The notes under the pieces: model-generated | What the model was told of the DNA's origin: nothing | Database searches by the model: none | Seen by the model: the letters and a program-made list of their open reading frames with translations, nothing else | In this document: positions 1 to 7,052 of the stretch, piece after piece | Layout of the letters: each line of letters starts with the position of its first letter | How positions within the stretch are numbered: the stretch's first letter is position 1 | DNA from: Phyllobacteriaceae bacterium | GTDB lineage: Bacteria > Pseudomonadota > Alphaproteobacteria > Rhizobiales > Rhizobiaceae | Direction of reading: 5' to 3' | Assembly (NCBI GenBank): GCA_024645155.1 | Contig: JAHEGF010000108.1 | Coordinates: 1-10,249 of the forward strand | Length of the DNA: 10,249 nucleotides | Made by a program: the position numbers and the translations under genes

Positions 1-571
1 ACATCTGGCCAAACATTTCCAGCAGTGAGGAAAGGTTCCGGTCATCAGGCCTGAGGTGAAAGACACCGGCACCGCCGTTTCCATAGAGTGGCTTGACGAT
101 GATATCGCCGTGCCGGGCTCGAAATGCGTCGATTTCGCTGCGATCACGGGTGATGACAGTCTCCGGCATCAGGTCGGGGTAGTCTGCGACAAATATTTTT
201 TCCGGGCTGTTTCGCACCCAGAACGGATCGTTGACGACCAGGGTTTTCGGATGGATCCGTTCGAGAATATGGGTTGTCGTGATGTAGTTCATGTCGAACG
301 GCGGGTCCTGGCGCAGTAATACCACGTCCATGGTTTCAAGATTGATGCTGCGTGCCTTGCCGAGCGTGAAATGATCGCCGGCGGTGTCGCGAACGTGCAT
401 GCCTTCGACATTGGCCACGACCTGTCCGTCACGCATCGACAGATGCGCCGGGGTAAAGTGGAACAGTTTGCAGCCGCGGCGTTGTGCCTCCAGGCAAAGA
501 GCAAATGTCGTGTCGCCACCAATCGAAATTGACGAGACATGATCCATCTGGACGGCGATATTGTAGCTCAT
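1..571 (-). CDS. gshB: Glutathione synthetase, N-terminal part (cut by window edge)
   Basis: Glutathione synthetase joins gamma-glutamylcysteine and glycine with ATP in the cytoplasm, the last step of glutathione synthesis. The first 190 codons are visible; the C-terminal part lies beyond base 1. The sequence shows the prokaryotic GshB N-terminal domain followed by the start of the ATP-grasp domain: an early MDHVSSISIGGDTT segment, then LRQDPPFDMNYI (about residues 86-97), VVNDP, SPEKIF, PETVITR and the ATP-binding VKPLYGNGGAGVF segment (about 159-171). All are typical of bacterial GshB. The ATG at 571 is preceded by GGAG at 580-583 with an 8-base spacing, which supports this start. It is divergent from the GGDEF-EAL gene. 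Only truncation by the window is noted; the visible part looks intact. Confidence 0.95.
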   Translation of the reverse strand, partial: MSYNIAVQMDHVSSISIGGDTTFALCLEAQRRGCKLFHFTPAHLSMRDGQVVANVEGMHVRDTAGDHFTLGKARSINLETMDVVLLRQDPPFDMNYITTTHILERIHPKTLVVNDPFWVRNSPEKIFVADYPDLMPETVITRDRSEIDAFRARHGDIIVKPLYGNGGAGVFHLRPDDRNLSSLLEMFGQM

Positions 572-838
572 TTCAGTTTCTCCGGAGACGCATTGCGTGC
601 CGATCACTCGACGCACGCCCCTGCCATTTAGCGCACGGTTTCATAAAGTCCAGTCCGGACAACCGGTTGACGGCTGCCGCCATTACATGAATCCGGCCGG
701 ATTGGTAAACGGCGGGACCAAATCGTTAACCGTGATCGGTGAATGCGAGCGTATGTGGATACGATTCCTAAGGGAATTTTTGACATATTTGAAAAAAGCC
801 GGGCATTCAGTCCTGGCAGGGCGATCGAAAGAAATACC
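572..838. promoter_or_regulatory. Divergent intergenic region between gshB and the GGDEF-EAL gene
   Basis: This stretch separates two divergent genes and must hold their promoters. No convincing -35/-10 pair was found on either strand. It contains clustered perfect palindromes: GTCCGGAC (653-660), CAACCGGTTG (660-669, sharing one base with the first) and AATCCGGCCGGATT (690-703). They could be operator sites or simply GC-rich coincidence. If the longer ATG at 743 is used for the GGDEF-EAL gene, the region shrinks to 572-742. Confidence 0.4.
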
Positions 839-2209
839 ATGACCAATGCTGACATCGAAATCCCCGAGTTCAACCGGCGCTGGAGCGACCATGTTGATCC
901 GGCGGAACTTGCCTTCACCGATCCGTTGACAGGTCTCGGCAACCGCAGGCGGTTCATGGACAAGATTCAGCGCCTTATCACGCAGCGCGCCGAAGATCCT
1001 GCCCCGTTTGCAATCGGCATTCTTGACCTCGACGGTTTCAAGCCAATCAATGATCTCTTCGGGCGTGCAGCCGGTGACTACATCCTGCAGCAGGTTGCCT
1101 TGCGCCTGAAAGCGGCGATGGATGAAAGAAACACCATGACCCGGCTGGGTGACGACAAGTTCGCCTTCATCGCACCGATGATGTTTCGCGACGCGGACGC
1201 CGAGGCTCTTGGCAAAATGCTGGTTGAAATCGTCTCTGCTCCCTATGACGTCGGAGAACGCACCGCGCGCCTTTCGGCCTCGATGGGATGCGCGCTTTTC
1301 TATTTCGGCGAGGATACTCCCGACGAGCTGGTCGGCCGTGCAGAAACCTCGCTGTATCATGCCAAGCGGACGGGCCGCGGCAGCGTCTTTGTATTCACCG
1401 AGGAAATGGCCGAACAAGCAAAGCGCCTGGCACGTATCGAGCAGGCTTTGCGCCGCGCCGTTTCAGCCGGTGAAGTCGAACCTCACTTCCAGCCGATCGT
1501 TGACCTGAAATCAACCGATACGATCGGATTTGAATGCCTGGCGCGCTGGACCGACCGGGACCTCGGATTTATTCCGCCCAACGTGTTCATTCCGATTGCC
1601 GAAGAACGCGGAATCATCGGTTCGCTGTCCAAACTCCTGTTGCGCAAGGCAACTATAGCTGCACGGGACTGGCCAAAGAACATGTTCCTGTCATTCAATC
1701 TCTCGCCGTCACAGCTTGTCGACCAGAATACCGGCATGCAGATTCTTTCGATCCTGGAAAAGACTGGGTTTGACCCACGCCGACTGGAAATCGAAATCAC
1801 GGAAACCGGTGTCATGACCGATCCCGCATCCGCGGAGAAAATCGTCAACGATCTGAAAAGCGTCGGCATCCGCGTGTCACTCGATGATTTCGGCACGGGC
1901 CAGTCGAGTCTCGGCCGCCTGCGCGACTTCAAGTTTGACAAGCTGAAAATCGATCGTGCCTTTGTTTCCGAAATACTGCAGGACCGGCCTTCAGAACATA
2001 TCATCCGTGCCATCCTTGCGATGTGCGAGGGACTGGGCATGGATGTCGTGGCAGAAGGCATCGAGGACAAGGGCCAGGCAGACCGCCTGGTCGAATTCGG
2101 ATGCCGCGGCGGGCAGGGATATTACTTTGGCAAACCGATCGATGCCGAAGGTACACTGGGCTATCTGCGCGATACCTACCGCGGCGCATCGCACGCCAAG
2201 GCAATCTGA
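839..2209 (+). CDS. Cyclic-di-GMP phosphodiesterase with degenerate GGDEF domain and EAL domain
   Basis: This cytoplasmic protein of 456 residues turns over the second messenger c-di-GMP. The GGDEF-like domain (about 26-187) begins with DPLTGLGNRRRF and keeps the metal-binding LDLDGFK (D63, D65). Its signature, however, reads GDDKF (104-108) instead of GGDEF, so cyclase activity is doubtful. No RxxD inhibitory site precedes it. The EAL domain (about 200-445) keeps the expected catalytic set: E232 in ECLAR, N287, E322, D349/D350 in DDFGTG, K370 in LKID, E406 in AEGIE and Q426. It should therefore hydrolyse c-di-GMP, with the GGDEF part perhaps a GTP sensor as in other tandem proteins. There is no transmembrane or sensory domain. 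The ATG at 839 is chosen because conserved sequence begins soon after it and GAAAG precedes it; an in-frame ATG at 743 would add 32 residues with no domain likeness. Confidence 0.9.
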   Translation: MTNADIEIPEFNRRWSDHVDPAELAFTDPLTGLGNRRRFMDKIQRLITQRAEDPAPFAIGILDLDGFKPINDLFGRAAGDYILQQVALRLKAAMDERNTMTRLGDDKFAFIAPMMFRDADAEALGKMLVEIVSAPYDVGERTARLSASMGCALFYFGEDTPDELVGRAETSLYHAKRTGRGSVFVFTEEMAEQAKRLARIEQALRRAVSAGEVEPHFQPIVDLKSTDTIGFECLARWTDRDLGFIPPNVFIPIAEERGIIGSLSKLLLRKATIAARDWPKNMFLSFNLSPSQLVDQNTGMQILSILEKTGFDPRRLEIEITETGVMTDPASAEKIVNDLKSVGIRVSLDDFGTGQSSLGRLRDFKFDKLKIDRAFVSEILQDRPSEHIIRAILAMCEGLGMDVVAEGIEDKGQADRLVEFGCRGGQGYYFGKPIDAEGTLGYLRDTYRGASHAKAI

Positions 2210-2224
2210 CCGCCGCTTTTCAAA

Positions 2225-2241
2225 CCGGATTGTTAATCCGG
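2225..2241 (+). terminator. Small hairpin after the GGDEF-EAL gene
   Basis: A perfect 7-base stem (CCGGATT / AATCCGG) with a GTT loop lies 16 bases after the stop codon. No T-run follows, so it is at best a weak terminator or an RNA-stabilising hairpin. The half-site matches that of the palindrome at 690-703, which may be chance. Confidence 0.35.
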
Positions 2242-2277
2242 GAATTCTCAGCTAGCCGTGATATCCCCACAAACGGC

Positions 2278-2284
2278 GGAGAGG
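2278..2284 (+). promoter_or_regulatory. Ribosome binding site fixing a GTG start
   Basis: GGAGAGG lies 4 bases before the GTG at 2289. It is the strongest Shine-Dalgarno match in this gap and supports GTG rather than a later ATG as the start of the ATP-grasp gene. Confidence 0.6.
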
Positions 2285-2288
2285 CGCG

Positions 2289-3347
2289 GTGCCCAGGCGC
2301 GAGCTTTTGCTCATCCATGAAAGTGAATCGACGTGCATCGACCGGCTGTCAGCGCTCGGATTTCACCGGGACCGGGCAATCGAAATCGCATCCTATCTGG
2401 CCCAGTCAACGGACATGGAAGAGCATTACCGTGCGCTTGAAGCAGCCTGTGCCGACTATGAGATCAAATTCCTTGCTGTTCATGCCGATCAGGCTGGAAA
2501 GGTACTGTCGGGGGCGGACAGGAGGAATACGCTTGCCTGGATCCTTACCGACGGGACCGGCTACTACAAAGGTACCGCTATCCGGCATCTGACCGGTCAT
2601 TATGGCATTCCCACATTCGGTTCCGACACCGGCGCATTTTCCCTGTGCCCTGACAAGTTTCGCTCGAGCGCAATAATGTCGGCACTAGGTGTGCCGGCGC
2701 CGCAATGCGGCCTCGCCAGAAACGGCAAGTGGATTGTTCCACCGTCCAAACAGGCGCCGGACGGCTGGTTTGTCAAACCCAACAGCCTGGGCGCCAAGAT
2801 CGGGATTGAAAGCGATGCACATTGTCACGATACCGGCGCGGCCCTTGAAATCAGCCGCCGCATCCATGCCGACTACCGTGATGACGCCGTGGTGCAGGTT
2901 TTTGCGCCGGGCAGGAATGCGCGCGCCAGTTTCCTTGCTGTTGATCCGCAGGCGGGCCTTGACGGCCTAGGAGTCGTGGAAGTTGATTCCGGCGGGGATT
3001 TTCAAACAATGGCTGACAGCCTGGCGCTTTACGGCAATACCGGGACGGCGGCGATCACTGCGGGGACCTACGTGGAGCCCGAACTCCGGCCTTTGAACAG
3101 CAAGGAAAGCGAGGCCGTCCGCACCATTGCGCAGCGAATGGTCGCTGGTCTCGGTCTGCGCGATGTCTTTTCCATCGACTTGCGCATCAGCGAAAACGGC
3201 GCCGTGGCAGCGCTCGAGTTCGAAGTTTCACCGGGCCTGCCGTGTTTCGATTTCCGCCATTACTGCCGGACCAGGTGGGATATGGACATTGCGCCGGCAA
3301 TGGCTGCAGCCGCGGCGGCCAAATTCGCAAATGGCCGTTTCACGTAG
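2289..3347 (+). CDS. D-alanine-D-alanine ligase-like ATP-grasp enzyme, substrate unknown
   Basis: The 352-residue protein has the layout of the Ddl-like ATP-grasp family: an N-terminal alpha/beta domain, a segment like GIPTFGSDTGAFSLCPDKFRS (near residues 110-130) resembling the Ddl substrate-side linker, then the ATP-grasp core. In the core, WFVKPNSLGAKIGI supplies the phosphate-binding lysine and glycine-rich loop, and VVQVFAPGRNAR corresponds to the E-x-F-x-x-G-x-E strand. DLRISENG and LEFEVSPG correspond to the metal-binding end. Two points differ from housekeeping Ddl: the serine-rich loop is not GSSIG-like, and the usual E-x-N of the last motif is E-x-E. An ATP-dependent carboxylate-amine ligation is likely, but the substrate cannot be named. 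It uses a GTG start, sits 79 bases after the GGDEF-EAL gene on the same strand, and converges on the rlpA-like gene. Confidence 0.8.
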   Translation: MPRRELLLIHESESTCIDRLSALGFHRDRAIEIASYLAQSTDMEEHYRALEAACADYEIKFLAVHADQAGKVLSGADRRNTLAWILTDGTGYYKGTAIRHLTGHYGIPTFGSDTGAFSLCPDKFRSSAIMSALGVPAPQCGLARNGKWIVPPSKQAPDGWFVKPNSLGAKIGIESDAHCHDTGAALEISRRIHADYRDDAVVQVFAPGRNARASFLAVDPQAGLDGLGVVEVDSGGDFQTMADSLALYGNTGTAAITAGTYVEPELRPLNSKESEAVRTIAQRMVAGLGLRDVFSIDLRISENGAVAALEFEVSPGLPCFDFRHYCRTRWDMDIAPAMAAAAAAKFANGRFT

Positions 3348-3358
3348 AACTGAACAGT

Positions 3359-3712
3359 CTATATGCGGTCCAAACAGATTTTTGCGTGCCCGGCGCGTAT
3401 GAAGCCCAGCTTGCGGGCCGCAGCCTTCGAGACGTCGATGATGCGGCCCCTGACAAAAGGTCCGCGGTCGTTGACACGGACAACGACCGAACGGCCGTTG
3501 CGTTTATTGGTTACACGGATTTTGGTGCCAAACGGCAATGAGCGATGAGCAGCGGTCATCGCCTCGGGATTCATGCGTTCACCGGATGCGGTTTTCGATG
3601 TCAGTGCATACCATGACGCCTTGCCGCAATCGTTTCCGGCGGCGCCTGCATGTCGGGCTGAACCCGCAGCGCTACAAAACAGAACCAGGAATGTCAGAAT
3701 GATGAAACGCAT
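3359..3712 (-). CDS. Small secreted RlpA-like double-psi beta-barrel protein
   Basis: The 117-residue precursor starts with a signal peptide (MRFIILTFLVLFCSAAGSA; a convincing lipobox around the cysteine is not seen). It continues directly into a RlpA-like double-psi beta-barrel. Visible family motifs are GKASWYA, TASGERMNPEAMTAAH, LPFGTKIRVTN, the NDRGPFV loop with its conserved Asp, and RIIDVSKAAARKLGF. RlpA proteins act in the periplasm as lytic transglycosylases on peptidoglycan lacking stem peptides, often at the division site. This copy has no C-terminal SPOR domain and is much shorter than full RlpA, so septal targeting and activity are uncertain. It converges on the ATP-grasp gene with an 11-base gap and no clear terminator between them. 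The roughly 180 bases upstream (3713-3891) hold its presumed promoter. Confidence 0.85.
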   Translation of the reverse strand: MRFIILTFLVLFCSAAGSARHAGAAGNDCGKASWYALTSKTASGERMNPEAMTAAHRSLPFGTKIRVTNKRNGRSVVVRVNDRGPFVRGRIIDVSKAAARKLGFIRAGHAKICLDRI

Positions 3713-3891
3713 CTTTGCGGTCCCCGAATTGATCGGTGGACGGGCTGAACAGAAAATGTGGCCATGGCGTGGCGCCGGTGCTCATCCCCGGTCACATCAC
3801 GCTACAGCCTGTAATATTGCTTACTTCACTATCCGGAAAAGCCTGGCGAGAACTGCCGGTCAGCGGATCCGTTGTTACTGCAAACGCAAAT

Positions 3892-4413
3892 TCACACCGG
3901 GAAAAGCTGCGACAATTGCCTGATGTAAATTCGCAGCCACGGCGTAAACTGATCGGGATTGCGCGCGATGCCATCACAAATCTCGTTGTAGGTCAGCCAT
4001 CTGGTCGCCATTACCTCGGCGGGGTCGGGGTCGGGCAACACCTGTTCTGCATCCGTATGACCGACAAAAAGATGAACGTGTTCGTTCTCCGTGAGGCCCG
4101 ACCCGACATCGGCGGAATACTTGATTTCTCCGGCGTGTTTGAGCGGAATGGAAAAACCGAGTTCCTCGACGATCCGGCGGCCGGCGCAACCGGCGATGTC
4201 CTCACCCCAATTGGGATGGGTGCACACCGTGTTGGCCCATAAACCGCCAGAGTGGTATTTCCCCAAGGCACGCTGCTGCAACAGCAGTTTTGTCCCTGAA
4301 AAAACAAAAATGGAGACCGCAAGGTGCAGATTCCCCCGAACATGGGCGTCAAGCTTTTCGACGGGATAGTGCGAACCGTCAGCTGCAATGGCAGGGATCA
4401 TGATTTCCGGCAT
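3892..4413 (-). CDS. idi: Isopentenyl-diphosphate delta-isomerase, type I
   Basis: This enzyme interconverts isopentenyl and dimethylallyl diphosphate in the cytoplasm, priming isoprenoid synthesis (quinones, undecaprenol, carotenoids). The 173-residue Nudix protein shows the type I signatures: QQRALGKYHSGGLWANT, the catalytic cysteine in NTVCTHP, the Nudix-box helix RRIVEELGF, the second catalytic glutamate in the TENEHVH segment, and a C-terminal FTPWLRIYI. It resembles the short Idi of phototrophic alphaproteobacteria. The ATG at 4413 with AGGA ten bases upstream is preferred; an in-frame TTG at 4419 is only 4 bases from the same AGGA. It lies 64 bases downstream of nirS on the same strand and could be read through from it. 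It is not known to have a role in denitrification. Confidence 0.93.
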   Translation of the reverse strand: MPEIMIPAIAADGSHYPVEKLDAHVRGNLHLAVSIFVFSGTKLLLQQRALGKYHSGGLWANTVCTHPNWGEDIAGCAGRRIVEELGFSIPLKHAGEIKYSADVGSGLTENEHVHLFVGHTDAEQVLPDPDPAEVMATRWLTYNEICDGIARNPDQFTPWLRIYIRQLSQLFPV

Positions 4414-4437
4414 TTTCAACAGTTCCTAGCGGTCTTG

Positions 4438-4465
4438 CGGGCGGACCAACGATGCGTCCCGCCCG
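4438..4465 (-). terminator. GC-rich hairpin between nirS and idi
   Basis: Complementary arms (CGGGCGGA at 4438-4445 and TCCCGCCCG at 4457-4465, one bulge) lie just after the nirS stop codon. No U-run follows on the minus strand, so this may be an attenuating or 3'-end-protecting hairpin rather than a full intrinsic terminator. It would partly separate nirS from idi. Confidence 0.35.
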
Positions 4466-4477
4466 GTCAGGTAACCA

Positions 4478-6202
4478 TCAATAGATATCGTGGATGGTGT
4501 TGTAGATATTGAACTTCCCTGTCGGTGTAACGAGGCGCTTGTCCTTGATAACCTTTTTCAGCGTGCGAGTCTTGTCGTCGACGACAACGATTGCGGACTC
4601 CTTGTCCTTGCTGTTCCACACCGAGAACCACACTTCCGTGCCGTCCTTGTTGTACTCGCCGTGAACCACGCGCCGGGCTCCGTCCGCAATGTCCGCCCAT
4701 TCGGCGATAGGCAGTGATTCATAAGGCTTGTCGAGGTCGCGGGTGTCGAAGACAGCCACCGACTGGCTTATTTCCTCGTCCGGATTGAGCGGTGTGTCGA
4801 CCCACAGATTGTTTGACTTGGGATGGGTCTTGATAAACAGCGAACCACCGCCCTGACCTTCAAGGGTTTGCACTACCTTCCACGCATTTTCCGGATGGCC
4901 CTCCGGGTCGGTTCCGATCAATACGATACTTTCATCACCGAGATGGCTGGTTGCCCAGACCGGACCGAACTTGGGATGGATGAAATTTGCCCCGCGGCCC
5001 GGATGCGGTGTCTGCCCGGTCTCTACCAGGCCGACCAGCTTGTTTTCCTTGGTATCAACAATGGCAACCTTGTTTGAGGCATTTGCCGCTACCAGAAAAT
5101 AGCGCCCGCTAGCGTCAAAACCACCATCGTGCAGGAAACGGGCGGCAGCAACATTGGTCACCTTCAGGTTGGTGAGATCGGAATAGTCGACCAGCTTCAC
5201 CTGCCCGGTCTCCTTTACGTTGACCAGGAACTCCGGATTGTAATGCGAGGCGACGATGGAGGCGACGCGTGGTTCTGGATGGTATTCCTGATTGTCCACG
5301 GTCATGCCGCGTGTCGACACCAGCTTGAGCGGTTCGAGCGTCGCGCCGTCCATGATGACAAATTGCGGTGGCCAATAGGTCCCGGCGATTGCATACTTGT
5401 CTTTCCAGCCCTCCATTTTCGAGGTCTCGACGGATCGCGCCTCGATCCCGACGTCAATTTCCGCGACAGTATCGGGAGATTTCTGCCAAAGATCGATAAG
5501 GTTGATCTTGGCATCGCGGCCGATAACGAACAAATACCGTCCGGATGCCGATGTTCGCGAAATATGAACCGCATAGCCGGTATCGATAATCTTCTTGATC
5601 TCGTAGGTCGTGCCGTCGATGAGGGCAACCTGCCCGGCATCGCGCAACGTGACGGAAAACAGGTTGTCGAGGTCCCAGTCGTTCTCGGGCTTGATCGGAC
5701 GGTCTTCGACGGGCACATGCACTTTCCAGGTTGCCATCATGTCGGCCAGGCCGAACTCCGGCGGGGTTGGAATATCCTGAAGGACGAAGCGGGCCATCAG
5801 ATCGATTTCATCTTCGGTCAATTCGCCCGATGTGCCCCAGCTCGGCATACCTGCTGGCGACCCGTAGGTTATGAATGCCTTGAGGTGGTCGATACCCAAT
5901 TCCCTCGTGACTTCCGGCGTCAGGGGTTTGCCGGTTGCGCCCTTGCGCAACACGCCGTGACAGCCGGCACATCTTTCAAAATAGATCCGCTTTGCCTCCT
6001 GAAACTCCTTTTCTGACATGATCGGCACGCCCGGCTTCATGCCCGGCGGTTCCAGGGGAATGTTCTCACTGGGACCGCTTGGCGGCTGGACGGCGCCGCC
6101 GGTGTGACCGTCCTGGGAAATCGCATGGCCGGAGGAGATCAACACACCCACGGCAATCGCGGCCATACGCATGAACATCGACATGTTGGTTACCGGTCTC
6201 AT
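4478..6202 (-). CDS. nirS: Cytochrome cd1 nitrite reductase (NO-forming)
   Basis: NirS reduces nitrite to nitric oxide in the periplasm during denitrification, taking electrons from a c-type cytochrome or cupredoxin. The 574-residue precursor has a signal peptide ending near residue 27 (SSGHA). A cytochrome c domain follows, with the heme-binding RCAGCH (C78, C81, H82) and a likely Met ligand M119 in AGMPSWG, then the eight-bladed propeller that carries heme d1. H213 (YAVHISR) fits the proximal d1 ligand. H320 (VASH) and H358 (FLHDGG) fit the two catalytic histidines, His327 and His369 of the Pseudomonas enzyme. Long stretches such as TPHPGRGANF, GQGGGSLFIKTHP and the C-terminal TPTGKFN match known NirS closely. 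The ATG at 6202 is preceded by GGAGG (6211-6215) with an 8-base spacing. No heme d1 synthesis gene or dedicated donor cytochrome is adjacent in this window. An FNR-type box lies 81 bases upstream. Confidence 0.97.
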   Translation of the reverse strand: MRPVTNMSMFMRMAAIAVGVLISSGHAISQDGHTGGAVQPPSGPSENIPLEPPGMKPGVPIMSEKEFQEAKRIYFERCAGCHGVLRKGATGKPLTPEVTRELGIDHLKAFITYGSPAGMPSWGTSGELTEDEIDLMARFVLQDIPTPPEFGLADMMATWKVHVPVEDRPIKPENDWDLDNLFSVTLRDAGQVALIDGTTYEIKKIIDTGYAVHISRTSASGRYLFVIGRDAKINLIDLWQKSPDTVAEIDVGIEARSVETSKMEGWKDKYAIAGTYWPPQFVIMDGATLEPLKLVSTRGMTVDNQEYHPEPRVASIVASHYNPEFLVNVKETGQVKLVDYSDLTNLKVTNVAAARFLHDGGFDASGRYFLVAANASNKVAIVDTKENKLVGLVETGQTPHPGRGANFIHPKFGPVWATSHLGDESIVLIGTDPEGHPENAWKVVQTLEGQGGGSLFIKTHPKSNNLWVDTPLNPDEEISQSVAVFDTRDLDKPYESLPIAEWADIADGARRVVHGEYNKDGTEVWFSVWNSKDKESAIVVVDDKTRTLKKVIKDKRLVTPTGKFNIYNTIHDIY

Positions 6203-6210
6203 CGATTTTT

Positions 6211-6215
6211 CCTCC
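6211..6215 (-). promoter_or_regulatory. nirS ribosome binding site
   Basis: A perfect GGAGG eight bases before the ATG at 6202 decides the nirS start over an upstream in-frame ATG at 6253, which would put extra residues ahead of the signal peptide. Confidence 0.8.
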
Positions 6216-6276
6216 AAAAGATTCCGCAAACAGACATATTTGCCGGTGAGCACGGCACCAGGCGGAGTGGCCGTCC

Positions 6277-6290
6277 TTGATCAAAATCAA
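6277..6290 (-). promoter_or_regulatory. FNR/DNR/NnrR-type operator upstream of nirS
   Basis: TTGAT-N4-ATCAA is a perfect inverted repeat and an exact match to the CRP/FNR-family consensus used by FNR/Anr (oxygen) and DNR/NnrR (nitric oxide). Its centre is 81 bases upstream of the nirS ATG. Activation at about -41.5 would put the transcript start near 6242, giving a leader of about 40 bases. The -10 element is not obvious, so the exact promoter geometry is open. Which family member binds cannot be told from the site. Confidence 0.8.
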
Positions 6291-6613
6291 GTACCGGAAT
6301 GCGTAATTCCGACCGAAACCGCGGTATGTGCGCGGCAATTGTTACGGAACCGAAGCACCTGGTCTGTCTGTTCCCGATGGAAGCGATACCCGCGCCGGTT
6401 TCACCATTGCACGTGGAATTTTTTAGAAACGCCCGTATTCCGGGATTCAGGCGCAGCAAGTAGACAATGCTGGCAGAAGGGCGTCCCCGAGGGCTTGTGC
6501 CATTTTCCTGCTACACGGCAATCATCAGCATATGATCACGTTCACCAACACGCCGCCAAGCTGCCGCTTCGAAATGCCGCAAGTGATCTGCCGGATTAAG
6601 CGCGTTCAAGGCG

Positions 6614-6627
6614 TTGACGGGAGTCAA
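6614..6627. promoter_or_regulatory. Second FNR/NnrR-type inverted repeat, at the hemerythrin stop codon
   Basis: TTGAC-N4-GTCAA is a perfect 5+5 inverted repeat of the FNR/NnrR class overlapping the hemerythrin stop codon (6624-6626). It is extended to an 8-base imperfect stem (6611-6618 with 6623-6630). It could be a distal operator for nirS, a promoter element for an unrecognised transcript in the gap, or only a hairpin ending the upstream operon; no U-run follows it on the minus strand. Confidence 0.5.
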
Positions 6628-7025
6628 TGCGGATGGGCGCCCAGACGTGAATGCAAACGGGCATCATGTGTCTTGAAGTGCTGGACAAACCAGGATTCCA
6701 GGCTGGCTGTCAGCTTGTCGACCATGGTGTCATTTGCGGCGTGATCATCCATGATGTCGCGAAGCTCGTCGAGGAGGCGTTCATGGTCGGCCTTGTGTTC
6801 GGCGAACTGATCATAGTGCCGGTTGCGCATGAAATGTTCCTCGAGTGCAAAATGCGCCGATATTCCGCGGAACAGGTCGCCGAATATTTCCTCGACGTCT
6901 CGCTTCGGACTGCTTGACGACAATTCCACCGACAGTTTGTTGACCAGATCTATAAGCTCACGATGCTCGTGATCCACCTCGGCAACGCCAACGCTGTAGC
7001 TGTCTTTCCATTCCAGTGCGGCCAT
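6624..7025 (-). CDS. Bacteriohemerythrin (single-domain diiron protein)
   Basis: A 133-residue hemerythrin-like four-helix bundle. The full set of diiron ligands is visible: H21 (VDHEHRELI), H58 and E62 (AHFALEEHFM), H77 and H81 (EHKADHERL), and H116 and D121 (VQHFKTHD), with the spacing of known bacteriohemerythrins. There is no signal peptide, so it should be cytoplasmic. Members reversibly bind O2 and some bind NO; roles in O2 supply, sensing or NO handling are documented for the family, and the specific role here is inferred only from context. The ATG at 7025 has GGAGAAAG immediately upstream (7028-7035); an upstream in-frame TTG at 7037 would consume that site and is rejected. It is 27 bases downstream of the preceding operon gene, so probably the last gene of that operon, and directly upstream of the nirS control region. 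Confidence 0.92.
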   Translation of the reverse strand: MAALEWKDSYSVGVAEVDHEHRELIDLVNKLSVELSSSSPKRDVEEIFGDLFRGISAHFALEEHFMRNRHYDQFAEHKADHERLLDELRDIMDDHAANDTMVDKLTASLESWFVQHFKTHDARLHSRLGAHPH

Positions 7026-7027
7026 TT

Positions 7028-7035
7028 CTTTCTCC
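7028..7035 (-). promoter_or_regulatory. Hemerythrin ribosome binding site
   Basis: GGAGAAAG precedes the ATG at 7025 and decides that start against the TTG at 7037. Confidence 0.6.
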
Positions 7036-7052
7036 AATGCAGTTTTGCATCT

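Larger units (their letters stand above)
6203..6623. other. Long non-coding stretch between the hemerythrin gene and nirS
   Basis: About 420 bases without a gene I can support. Short open frames on both strands show no ribosome site, domain likeness or membrane segment. The stretch holds the nirS Shine-Dalgarno, the perfect FNR-type box at 6277-6290 and most of a second box at 6614-6627. A T-run (6419-6424) exists but no stem precedes it. The leader could also host a small RNA; nothing specific was recognised. Confidence 0.5.

Noticed and set aside
743..838. Upstream start of the GGDEF-EAL protein adding 32 residues
   Set aside because: No ribosome site is seen near 743 and the added residues resemble no domain, though it cannot be fully excluded.
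4438..4465. Strong intrinsic terminator after nirS
   Set aside because: The hairpin is real but lacks a U-run, so it is reported only as a weak candidate.
5129..6016. 295-codon plus-strand open frame inside nirS
   Set aside because: It is antisense to nirS, whose protein is conserved end to end; the frame is a shadow.
6203..6253. N-terminal extension of NirS by 17 residues
   Set aside because: It would precede the signal peptide; the ATG at 6202 has a perfect GGAGG at the right distance.
6171..6744. Open frames of 70-142 codons on the plus strand across the nirS upstream gap
   Set aside because: They overlap nirS or the hemerythrin gene antisense, have no ribosome site and show no domain or composition typical of a protein.
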